Position numbers and translations under genes: made by a program. Under the pieces are notes generated by a model. The model saw nothing but the letters and a program-made list of their open reading frames with translations, was not told where the DNA came from and did no database searches. Positions 56,201 through 64,000 of a stretch of DNA of 64,000 bases are shown here, piece by piece. Source of the DNA: Lancefieldella parvula (GTDB lineage: Bacteria; Actinomycetota; Coriobacteriia; Coriobacteriales; Atopobiaceae); NCBI GenBank assembly GCA_023300185.1, contig CP097092.1:310001-374000 (forward strand), read 5' to 3'. Every line of letters starts with the position of its first letter. Position 1 is the first letter of the stretch.

Positions 56201-57728
56201 CGTCAGTGACATGCTTGTTGTTCGGATTCCATGTATCGAGAAGATCGCTCATTGGCCTAATACCATCGTATCCGCCAAGAATTGGACCAAGGTCAACCTT
56301 GATGGAAGTGATGGAGGTATTGATATCAAGGCCAAGAGCAGTGTTGGTGATAAGTGCGGAGACACCAGAGGTTTGCAAAATGCTTGGGTCAGCAGTTCCG
56401 CTCGTACCGTCCGATGCGGTCCAGTGGATTGGACCATAGGTCATACCAGCCTTGTAAGGGATGGTGACGCCGCGGATGATAGCGGTCTGGTTCTGATCGA
56501 TGGTCATCTCAAGCGTCTTTGGAGCGGTGTCTGTGGAGAGCTCGTTCTTGATGAGGTAGGTACCAAGACGAACGTTGTAGGTATCGTTTTTCTTGTATGC
56601 CCAGTTAGGAGCTGTGTCGACAAGAGCGTGTGTGGTAAGACGCTCTGGGTTAAGACCGTCAATTACGGTAACCGTAAGAGTAGAAGAAGCGTTTGCAGAG
56701 GTACGGTTGACGTTTGGAGTGTCATTCCAAACGGACATAGTGAGATTCTTAATGGTGACGTTAAAGGTTGAGTTGTTAGGTCTGGTGCTTGAAGCGGGAA
56801 CCTTAATCTGTGGCTTAAAGGTTGGAGTACCTGCGTAAGAGCCTGGCTCGTTCCACTCGACTGTTGCGGTCTTGTTAGTGCCGTCATCGGTAGTAGAGAC
56901 GATGGTACCTGGGGTGTTGTAGAGGCTGGTCTCGTTGACACCAACTAGCTCCATATCGCTTGGGTAGACAACCTGAACCGTAGTCTTGCTGTTAGCCTCG
57001 GTGAGTACCTTAGAGCCTGTGGTAGAAACCTGCAGGGTAGAGGTGGTGCCACCCTTAGAGAGAACCTCGGTGGACTGATCAGCCCAGAAACCATAGGTCA
57101 TGGCGTCAGCTGCAGTAACAGATGAGGTATGTGGATCAATGTTTTGTGTTGCAGCGGTGCTCAAGCTAACACGAATTGCATTTGCGATAACCTGGCTTGC
57201 GCTCTGGTTCTCAACAGCATCGTCAAGCTTGAACTGAATTTCTCCCCTGGAAGAAACCTGGGTCAGGCCGTTATTGGTCATGTAGACCAAATCACCACTG
57301 CGGTTCTTCTCGGAACTTGCGCCAGGATAGCCGTAAGGAAGGGTTCCCGTTCCCGTAGGTGCGGTAACCAGGTTAGAGAAGCTGGTGTTTGAGATGCCAC
57401 CAACGGTAAACGTTGCACCTGGAAGACCTGTGACATAGAGTCCATCTCCAAACCTCACGTTGAGGTAGGTTGGCGAGAACTGCAGCGAGGCAGGGATTGT
57501 ATAGCCAACATTCAAGGCGTAGGTGACTCCCGCCTTAAGCGCAGGGGTTTGACCTGCAAGAAGGTCAGCAACTTGGGCGTGGGTCGACGCATCTTCAATG
57601 CTCAGAGCATTGATTTGAAGACCTGTGGTGTCTTCTGCGTAAGCCACGCTAAGGTTGGGCAGCAATGCTGCGACGAATGCAACGGCAGCTAAAAGCAATC
57701 CCGCTACAATCCTTGCCTTACTTTTCAT
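53293..57728 (-). pseudogene. Giant LPDTG surface protein/pilin-like, two frameshifts near the C-terminus
   Basis: Codons 1-1328 run intact from ATG 57728: signal peptide (to SVAYA), about 900 residues of adhesin, a Cna-B-like domain (INKVWDDNNNAAGKRP) and an FctA/Spy0128-type pilin isopeptide domain (FTQPGTYVYTIKEVTGTQNI). A second copy of that domain breaks at about 53765, where GCATGTTTCTGG carries one extra base. The next frame continues SGDNNFGELVFTQPGTYVYT to TVTEVDQ, then breaks again at about 53535. The third frame completes STPPLVFTNDYPEPEPQPTP, the sorting signal VLPDTGD, a membrane helix and a RARKQK tail. As it stands the product would lack its wall anchor and be secreted. The two single-base insertions within 230 bases could be decay or sequence error. 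Confidence 0.88.
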
Positions 57729-57772
57729 AGCACATTCTAACTAGAGCGATACAGAACCAATCACTTTCTTTC

Positions 57773-60700
57773 TTACTTATTCTTACGACGCTTAGTAATG
57801 CCAAGTGAAGTCATTACAGCGGTCATACCAGCGAGAAGTGCAGCAAGAGGTGCTGCAGCAGAAGCATCTCCGGTGTATGGAGTCTTCTGCTTCTTTTTCT
57901 TAGATGGCTTAGTTGGAGTAGAAGGAGTCTCTGGAGTCTCATCCTCTGCAACAGTAATGGTTAGCTGAATTGTGTCGTTATCAGTTGCAACAGCGTCCTT
58001 ACCATCTGGCCACTGGACACCATTCCAGGTGAACGAGAAGACCTTGCGGTTGCCAGCTGCGGAATCAGCAATAGCGCTGAAGGAGCCGGTAACGGTGCCG
58101 ACAGCGGTGAGCTGGGTGCCTGCAGCAACGTTGGAGTCAATGGTGACGCCAGGAATGGTGAGCTTCATCCAGCCATCGTTTGCACTTGCCTCATCAACAA
58201 TGCGCTCGAGGTCAGAGTACGTTCTAATGGAGGAAGGATCGCTGAGCTCAAAGGTGACGGTAACCGTACGACCGTTGACCTGAACATCGCTGACCTTAAA
58301 GCCGCTACCAAAGTTAGAAGCCTGGATAGTGTTGGCATCAAGGTTGCTTGGAAGTGTCATTCCCTCAGGAACGGTCAGAGTTGCTGTGAACTTGAACTTG
58401 AGGTTGCTCAGCGTAATAGTGTCATGGTTGGTATTAGGGTAGGCGCGCTCAATGTTGTTCATCTGCTCTTGGATAGAGGAAGCAAGAATGGAACCAGTGA
58501 GGTTAAAGGTAGAACCTGCCTTCATAGTGATGACCTGGTCATGCTCGGTATTCTCGTCAGCAAGCATATCTGCAGGAAGGTTCATCTCAATTGGGTTGTT
58601 CACAATCAGAGTCTGCTGAATGCCGGTACCACGAGGGTCTCTGCTCGCAGCAATCTGAACGCCGTTCCAAGAAAGTTCGAACTTCTTGGTGACGTTGGTG
58701 ACGGTGTTCTTTGCAAAAGATTCAAAGGTGCCAGTAAGAGTACCTGTAGCGGTGAGCTCCTGACCATTGGTTACCTGAGTTGGGTCAAGTGTGAGGCCAT
58801 CAACAGTTACAGTAAGAGGTCTTGCAATCTCTGTGGTAGCTGCGTCGTCTTTGCCAACTGTCTCGACAGCGTCTTTGAGCTGCTTGTAGTTGGTGTAAGT
58901 GCCCTTAAGCTTCAGGGTAACGGTAACTTCCTGACCGTTGACGGAAACGTTTGTAACCTCAAAGAGATCACCAAGGCCAGAAGTAGTTACTGTTGGATTA
59001 GCTGGGACAACAACGCCGGCAGGAAGCGTGAGCTTTGCAGTAAAGGTAGAAGTGGTGCCGGAAAGCGTAATCTTGGTTAGGTCGTCGAGGCCGCCAGCAA
59101 TGCCGTTCTCAAAAGCGCTCATCTGATTAATGACGGAAGTAGCGTCAATAGCGCCTGTAAGACTGAAGCTCTTATCGTTAGAAACTTCCTTGATCTGAGT
59201 GGTGTTGCTCTGAGAGTCACTCCACATATCAGCAGGAAGATCGCTAGTAAGCTCTACTCTCTGGATGGAAGGATCTTCCTTCCACTTGAGGTAATAGGTG
59301 ACATCGTTGGTAAGCGTTGCTCCACCGTTGATGGTTGCAGGGGAGTTACCTGCAGCGTCGGTGAACCAGTAGTGGTAGTTGTGACCAATAACAATGCCAA
59401 AGAAGGTCATTGGATCATCCGCGTTGTCCAGAATGTGGTTCTCAAAAGTTGCAATATTTGTGTAGGCAGTATTGGTGTTAGAGCTGGTAGGACTTGCAAT
59501 TCCAGCAGTTGTAGCGCTTAGAGTGTTGCCGCTAAGGTTTTGAAGCAGTGCATTGATATTGGTCTGCTCAGCAACAGTTGGGTGAGTCTTGATAGTTGCA
59601 ACTTCTCCGCCGTTTGCATCGGTGGTGATGTCAAAGACATTTGGATTCTGCTTAAAGACGCTGTTTGCCGAGAAAGTACCACCATTTGCCGAGAAGGACA
59701 CGGTAAGGTGCTGCTCTTCCCACTCTGCATACAGATCAACAGTATCAGTACCTGCAGGAACAGCAAGGCTGGAATTAGCCGCTACCTCATCGCCAGCGCC
59801 GTTTGCCTGAGTGGTCCAGCGCTTGAAGGTTTTACCTGCAATGTTGAAGTTGCTGTCGCGATTGTTAACGTCAGTGTTAGAAAGAACGTTAACGGTGCGA
59901 CCAGCGTTTGTAGCAACGCGTTCAATAACGGTAACGCCGTTGCCGTTGTGATACCTGACATAGAGCCAAGCAGTGTTGGCCTTCCAATGTGGATAGACTG
60001 TCATGTCAGAGGTGACCTGGGTATCAGCGGTGAACTGGTGCTCGGTACCAGCAGCGTCGGTGTAGTACCAGCCGTCAAACTCCTGACCACTTGCATAAGG
60101 ATCTGCAGGTAGGGTAGTGGAGCCTTCTGCTACAGAAGAAGCAGTTGCAAGAGAGTTACCGCGCATAGCAAGAGCAGTCTTGTTAGCAGTAGTGCCGTCA
60201 GCAAATGTTGGGTTGACGCCGGTAACACCTGGAGTATTGAGGTCAAAAGTAACGGTTGCAGCAGGTGCCCAAACGTGCTTCTGGCCATCGCTTGAAGCGT
60301 TAGCAACTGGGTAGGTATAGGTTGCTCCGTTAGCATTAATGAGGCTCAGAGAGTTAGTTGATGGGTCAGCAAGGGTAAAGAGCGAGAGAACCTCATTGCC
60401 GTTAGCTGCACCGTTTGTAGGGATAGTGCTACCAAAGCCACTGTTGTAACTTGGTGCGTATTTGAGCAAGTAAGAGCCGCCAACAACGTTGTAGTTCTGA
60501 CGAGTTTGGCCAGCGCCGTTATCGGAGTTCTTGGTAGCAGGGGTTTCTACCAGGCTGTTTCCAGTGAATTGGATGGAGCCGTTAGTCTGGGCTCCAAAGA
60601 GGGCGCCAGAGTTACGACCATCTCCCTTAATCGTGGAGTTGTTAATGATGACGTCACCAGTGTTGACGTTAAGGCCGCCAGTTCCACCGTTAGTGAAGTT

Positions 60701-61801
60701 AAGGGTTGAGTTAGTAACGTTTACTGTTCCACCAGCTACACCAACAGAAATGCCAGAAGTTGAGCCAGCATTTGCGTTGATGGTGGAGTTAACAATATTG
60801 GAAGTTCCCTGGATGGTCATGCCCGTAGCGCCGTACCATGAAGGGTTAATGGTTAGGGTAGAGTCATTCATGTTGAGCTGGTTGACGTAGAAAGTCTGAC
60901 CAAAGCCTTCAACGGTAAGGTCTGTGTTCCTAAGGTTGAGGTTGCGAGCGTCATTCCAGGTACGAGCCTGTGAAGTTACTTTGATAGTAGCGTTTTCAAA
61001 GGTGACACCAGACTCAAAGAAGTTTGTATTGCTCTTATCGTCTGCGGTGATGGTAACGCTGCTCTTGTTGGTGCTGCCGCTAACGGTTCCGCCAAGAGAA
61101 ATACCGCGCGAGCCGCTTGCACCTGCGTTGTTCCTGAAGACATAAGTACCATCAGTGATGGTTGAGCCATCTTGTGCAGTGAGTGCTGTCTTGAAGCCAG
61201 ACATGGTAAGGGTGCCCGTGCCGGTCAGCGTTGAGCCAGGTGATAGAACCAGACCGTCAATGCTGTTTCCAGTGCCAGTAAGCGTTGCGCCCTCAGATTC
61301 AATCTTGAGTGTAAGACCAGAAGGAATGGTAACCGTAGAGGTCAGATTGAGGTTGCCTTTAAGATGAATGGTGTAGATTGAAGAAGTTTCTCCCCACAGC
61401 TCCAGTGCTTTCTCGAGAGATTTAACAGGATCGGAGCTGGAGCCCTCGTTAGTATCGCTACCGTTGGTTCCGTCTACCCAGAGCTCAGTTGAGATGTAAG
61501 AAAGGCTTCTTGTAACACGGCGAGAAGATCTATCTGCAGGAGCAGCAGTCTGCTCAGAGGTCTGCTGGTTGGAAGTAGCTTCTGCGTTAGTAGTGGTTTC
61601 AGCAGAGGTCTCTGCTGTTGCTTCAGAGGTTGAGGTAGTTGCATCACTTGTTTGAGTTGCTGCAACTTCTTGCGTCTGAGCTACCTCTTGAGTGCTAGCA
61701 ATTTCTGCTAACGCTGAAGAAGGGACCAAAGAGAGCGCGAGTACTAAAGACATAGCTGTCTTTGCCCCTTTGCTTGCAAAGTTCTTGTTTTTTCTTTCCA
61801 T
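57773..61801 (-). CDS. Giant surface protein with beta-helix and InlB-type repeat, TPYTG anchor, 1342 aa
   Basis: The signal peptide (MERKNKNFASKGAKTAMSLV to SSALA) is followed by a Ser/Thr/Glu/Gln-rich stretch (about 35-95). A parallel beta-helix-like region (about 100-430, TLTGTGNSIDGLVLSPGSTL) comes next. An InlB B-repeat/Flg_new-type segment follows (DGWYYTDAAGTEHQFTADTQ, VYPHWKANTAWLYVRYHNGN, LYAEWEEQ). The C-terminal half has two long repeats (SDLPADMWSDSQSNTTQIKE and NLPADMLADENTEHDQVITM). The sorting signal is TPYTGDAS, lacking the usual Leu, followed by a membrane helix and KRRKNK. ATG 61801 is preferred over the upstream TTG at 61816 because AGGGG precedes it. It lies 45 bases upstream of the next surface-protein gene. 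Confidence 0.9.
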   Translation of the reverse strand: MERKNKNFASKGAKTAMSLVLALSLVPSSALAEIASTQEVAQTQEVAATQTSDATTSTSEATAETSAETTTNAEATSNQQTSEQTAAPADRSSRRVTRSLSYISTELWVDGTNGSDTNEGSSSDPVKSLEKALELWGETSSIYTIHLKGNLNLTSTVTIPSGLTLKIESEGATLTGTGNSIDGLVLSPGSTLTGTGTLTMSGFKTALTAQDGSTITDGTYVFRNNAGASGSRGISLGGTVSGSTNKSSVTITADDKSNTNFFESGVTFENATIKVTSQARTWNDARNLNLRNTDLTVEGFGQTFYVNQLNMNDSTLTINPSWYGATGMTIQGTSNIVNSTINANAGSTSGISVGVAGGTVNVTNSTLNFTNGGTGGLNVNTGDVIINNSTIKGDGRNSGALFGAQTNGSIQFTGNSLVETPATKNSDNGAGQTRQNYNVVGGSYLLKYAPSYNSGFGSTIPTNGAANGNEVLSLFTLADPSTNSLSLINANGATYTYPVANASSDGQKHVWAPAATVTFDLNTPGVTGVNPTFADGTTANKTALAMRGNSLATASSVAEGSTTLPADPYASGQEFDGWYYTDAAGTEHQFTADTQVTSDMTVYPHWKANTAWLYVRYHNGNGVTVIERVATNAGRTVNVLSNTDVNNRDSNFNIAGKTFKRWTTQANGAGDEVAANSSLAVPAGTDTVDLYAEWEEQHLTVSFSANGGTFSANSVFKQNPNVFDITTDANGGEVATIKTHPTVAEQTNINALLQNLSGNTLSATTAGIASPTSSNTNTAYTNIATFENHILDNADDPMTFFGIVIGHNYHYWFTDAAGNSPATINGGATLTNDVTYYLKWKEDPSIQRVELTSDLPADMWSDSQSNTTQIKEVSNDKSFSLTGAIDATSVINQMSAFENGIAGGLDDLTKITLSGTTSTFTAKLTLPAGVVVPANPTVTTSGLGDLFEVTNVSVNGQEVTVTLKLKGTYTNYKQLKDAVETVGKDDAATTEIARPLTVTVDGLTLDPTQVTNGQELTATGTLTGTFESFAKNTVTNVTKKFELSWNGVQIAASRDPRGTGIQQTLIVNNPIEMNLPADMLADENTEHDQVITMKAGSTFNLTGSILASSIQEQMNNIERAYPNTNHDTITLSNLKFKFTATLTVPEGMTLPSNLDANTIQASNFGSGFKVSDVQVNGRTVTVTFELSDPSSIRTYSDLERIVDEASANDGWMKLTIPGVTIDSNVAAGTQLTAVGTVTGSFSAIADSAAGNRKVFSFTWNGVQWPDGKDAVATDNDTIQLTITVAEDETPETPSTPTKPSKKKKQKTPYTGDASAAAPLAALLAGMTAVMTSLGITKRRKNK

Positions 61802-62336
61802 ACCTACCCCTAACAAATAGTGAATACCCCAACAAAATTTGCAATTAAATCTTGTGCCAAAAGTGATAAATCACGATAAGCACGACGGAGACAAATGACA
61901 CATATTCAGAGCATTTTTTGTATAGATAATTATCTATTATTTTGATAAAAATTGTTAGCTCAACCAGCGATTTTTATAGTTTGAACACATTTCAAAAAAC
62001 GTCTTCATCTCATGTTATATAAATAATTTAATCAAAATATTTGGTACGTTGAAAAATGGCATTTAAATTGCTCTATTTTTAACGATTTTCTCGACATTTG
62101 TCATAAACGTGCAACGGATAAAAATTGTAATAGAAATGTATTAAATTTTAAGACAAATGTGAGTTATGCGGAAACTGAATAGTGGAAGCTAGATAGTTAA
62201 CAATTTCATGAAATTTGAGCTTCAAAATTCTGAAGCAAGAGGGACTGTGTACACTAAGAAAAAGGCAGTTAAGAGGATGCACAATCTGTGCAAATAATGC
62301 GTGAGAGATATGTTTGAATGTGTTGAGCGGGGAGTT
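61802..62336. other. AT-rich divergent intergenic region
   Basis: About 530 bases with very high A+T. It should contain the promoters of the surface-protein operon (minus) and the HD gene (plus). No gene, RNA or clear repeat was recognised. Confidence 0.4.
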
Positions 62337-62981
62337 ATGGACTTAAAAATTATCGATGACGCTTTGGACTTTGTAAAAGAGGTCTTCTCCACAGATTTTA
62401 GTGGTCACGATTACTTCCACACGCTGCGTGTGTACAAAATGGCTGTAAGAATTGCGCAAGAGGAGGGGGCAAATCAAGAGATTGTTTCCCTTGCTGCGCT
62501 TTTGCACGATGTTGATGACATCAAGCTTTCTCCAGAGACGCATGAGCATAAGGATAGGGCCGTTGGTTTTCTGCGCCAGCATTCTGTCGACGAGGCCATT
62601 ATCCAGGCAATTTGTACCGCAATCGATGAGGTTTCTTTCTCGGGAACAGACTCGGTAGTTCCTTCAACGCTTGAGGGTATGTGTGTTCAAGACGCAGATC
62701 GCCTAGATGCGCTCGGTGCTGTTGGTATCGCACGTACCTTTGTCTATGGCGGAAGTCATGGTCGCGGAATGTATGACCCGGATGAACCACCAACTCTCAA
62801 CATGGGCGGCGAGGAGTATCACTCACACAAATCAACGTCGCTCAACCACTTCTACGAGAAGCTCTTTTTACTGACAGACATGATGAATACGCGCAGTGGC
62901 AAAGAGCTAGGAAAAGCTCGCGAGAAGTACATGCGTGAGTATGTTGACCAGTTCTTAGATGAGTGGAACGGTAAACGTTAA
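62337..62981 (+). CDS. HD-domain phosphohydrolase
   Basis: About 214 residues. The HD superfamily metal motif is complete: H24 (SGHDYFHTLRVYKMA), the HD pair H56-D57 (LAALLHDVDD) and a later D in VQDADRLDALGAVGIAR. The set GGSHGRGMYDPDEPP plus HFYEKLFLL is typical of YedJ-like phosphohydrolases. Substrate is unknown (nucleotides are likely). GGGGAG lies very close to ATG 62337; in-frame starts at 62310 and 62301 are possible. It stands alone before the methyltransferase gene. Confidence 0.88.
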   Translation: MDLKIIDDALDFVKEVFSTDFSGHDYFHTLRVYKMAVRIAQEEGANQEIVSLAALLHDVDDIKLSPETHEHKDRAVGFLRQHSVDEAIIQAICTAIDEVSFSGTDSVVPSTLEGMCVQDADRLDALGAVGIARTFVYGGSHGRGMYDPDEPPTLNMGGEEYHSHKSTSLNHFYEKLFLLTDMMNTRSGKELGKAREKYMREYVDQFLDEWNGKR

Positions 62982-63082
62982 GATATAGTTTTTAGCTATA
63001 TGAATTAGTTAAGTATTTGTATTTCACAAGTAAAGTTTTGATTGTCATACTGGTTTCTCGTAAGTAGTTCTAAGGGGTCATT

Positions 63083-64000
63083 ATGGCAATCAAAAATGAT
63101 AAAACTACTCCACATCGCTTTGATGTTGTTGGCAGCTTTCTTCGTCCAGAGAATCTCAAGCAGGCTCGTATTCAGTTTGAAAAAGGTCAGATTGATGCAC
63201 ATGAGCTCAAGCAAGTAGAGGACAAAGCTATTACAGAGCTTATCCAAAAGGAGAAACGGGCAGGCCTTAAAGTCATCACTGACGGTGAGTTTAGGCGTGC
63301 AACCTGGCACCTTGATTTTATGTGGGCATTCGAAGGTATTGGCCATGCGCCAACTAATACTGGACTCCCTTTCCACGATGAGATTGCAGAGATTGACGAC
63401 ACCTTCCTCGTAGGAAAAGTGGAGCTCATCAAAGAGCATCCCTTTATAGAGCACTTCCGCTTTGTCCAGCAGTTCGAGGACGAGACAACCGTTGCCAAGC
63501 TTACTATTCCTGCGCCTGCACAGTTTATTGAGCAGTTCATTATGCCCATGAATCGCGAGCAGACTGACAAGTACTACGCCAATGACCAGGAACTTCTTGA
63601 AGACATTGTTGCTGGCTATGGTGTATTTATTGAACAAGTATATGCTGCAGGCTGTCGTAATCTTCAGCTTGATGACTGCTCATGGGGCGTGTTGGTTGAC
63701 CCTCGTGCAGAGCTCTTCTTTGGTGCTGACCAGGAAGGTCTCAAGAAGATTAAGGCACTGCTCTTGGAGATTAACAACCGCGTCCTTGATGCTGCTCCAG
63801 CTGATCTGACTATTAACACGCACGTTTGCCGTGGTAACTTCCACAGCACTTGGGCTTGCGAGGGCGGCTACGATGATGTAGCTGATGCTCTTCTTGCTCA
63901 AGAGCACGTAAACGCTTTCTTCTTAGAATTTGATGATCATCGCTCCGGTGGCTTTGAGCCCCTGGCTTCTGTTCCAGCTGGTAAAAAGGTTGTGCTTGGT
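63083..64000 (+). CDS. MetE-like cobalamin-independent methionine synthase family protein (partial)
   Basis: The frame is open to the right edge (306 residues seen). It matches the YxjG/YxjH group of short methionine-synthase C-terminal proteins: FDVVGSFLRPENLKQAR, VITDGEFRRATWHLDFMWAF, QLDDCSWGVLVDP (with the zinc-site cysteine region), THVCRGNFHSTWACEGGYDD and FLEFDDHRSGGFEPL. It transfers a methyl group to homocysteine or a related thiol. AAGGGG five bases before ATG 63083 sets the start. The C-terminus lies outside the window. Confidence 0.9.
   Translation, partial: MAIKNDKTTPHRFDVVGSFLRPENLKQARIQFEKGQIDAHELKQVEDKAITELIQKEKRAGLKVITDGEFRRATWHLDFMWAFEGIGHAPTNTGLPFHDEIAEIDDTFLVGKVELIKEHPFIEHFRFVQQFEDETTVAKLTIPAPAQFIEQFIMPMNREQTDKYYANDQELLEDIVAGYGVFIEQVYAAGCRNLQLDDCSWGVLVDPRAELFFGADQEGLKKIKALLLEINNRVLDAAPADLTINTHVCRGNFHSTWACEGGYDDVADALLAQEHVNAFFLEFDDHRSGGFEPLASVPAGKKVVLG

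Noticed and set aside
55161..56771. 536-codon antisense frame over the surface-protein gene at 53293-57728
   Set aside because: It has no ribosome binding site or family resemblance. It mirrors the codon pattern of the sense gene.

Overview
The window reads as a chromosomal segment of a low-to-mid GC actinobacterium of the Coriobacteriia, most likely Atopobiaceae (Lancefieldella/Atopobium-like). This is an inference from five giant LPxTG-type surface proteins ending in the same (L/T)PYTGD or LPDTGD signal, from Actinobacteria-style accessory genes, and from an oral/vaginal lifestyle hinted at by a Lactobacillus-like insert. No rRNA, tRNA or CRISPR array was seen.

Layout. 1-3.6 kb: two paralogous Cna-B/SpaA-type wall-anchored adhesins on the minus strand (the first runs off the left edge). 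4.0-5.6 kb: guaA. 5.65-31 kb: an accessory island of very mixed base composition. It begins with an AT-rich AbiF/Abi_2-type HEPN protein preceded by a strong promoter and a short hairpin RNA. Then come a non-autonomous IS256-type element, a decayed type I restriction-modification locus (hsdM with two frameshifts, two scrambled hsdS copies, intact hsdR, intact tyrosine recombinase), a DUF4160/DUF2442 pair whose DUF4160 partner is deleted, an intact AbiEi/AbiEii toxin-antitoxin operon, and a Fic protein. A GC-rich TetR - ABC - ABC - ECF (A-A', T, S) import cassette follows. Last are a candidate structured RNA, a second DUF4160 copy with an internal stop, two IS3-family wrecks, and a Lactobacillus-like RclA-type flavin disulfide oxidoreductase.

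31-41.3 kb: ABC-F protein, a MacA/MacB-like export operon (adaptor, ATPase, permease), a SIMPL-domain protein, an XRE regulator with a small membrane protein, an isoprenylcysteine-type methyltransferase and a frameshifted GH2 glycosidase. 41.3-44.7 kb: a minus-strand redox operon of ApbE flavin transferase and two NADPH-dependent FMN reductase-like proteins, one fused to a PAS-like domain. 45.2-49.8 kb: a 1511-residue Cna-B adhesin. 50.3-53.0 kb: two unrecognised convergent genes. 53.3-61.8 kb: two more giant surface proteins on the minus strand, one with two single-base frameshifts just before its sorting signal. 62.3-64 kb: an HD phosphohydrolase and a MetE-like methyltransferase cut by the right edge.

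How it fits together: surface adhesion and cell-envelope genes flank a defence/mobile island in which several systems are intact (AbiF with RNA, AbiE, Fic) while others are decaying (type I RM, DUF4160, IS elements). Several operons carry large inverted repeats that look like operators for the regulators they encode. Two ~150-bp intergenic elements with the same direct-direct-inverted repeat plan (41.4 and 50.0 kb) and a dispersed GGCGAGAA motif are not explained by any gene.
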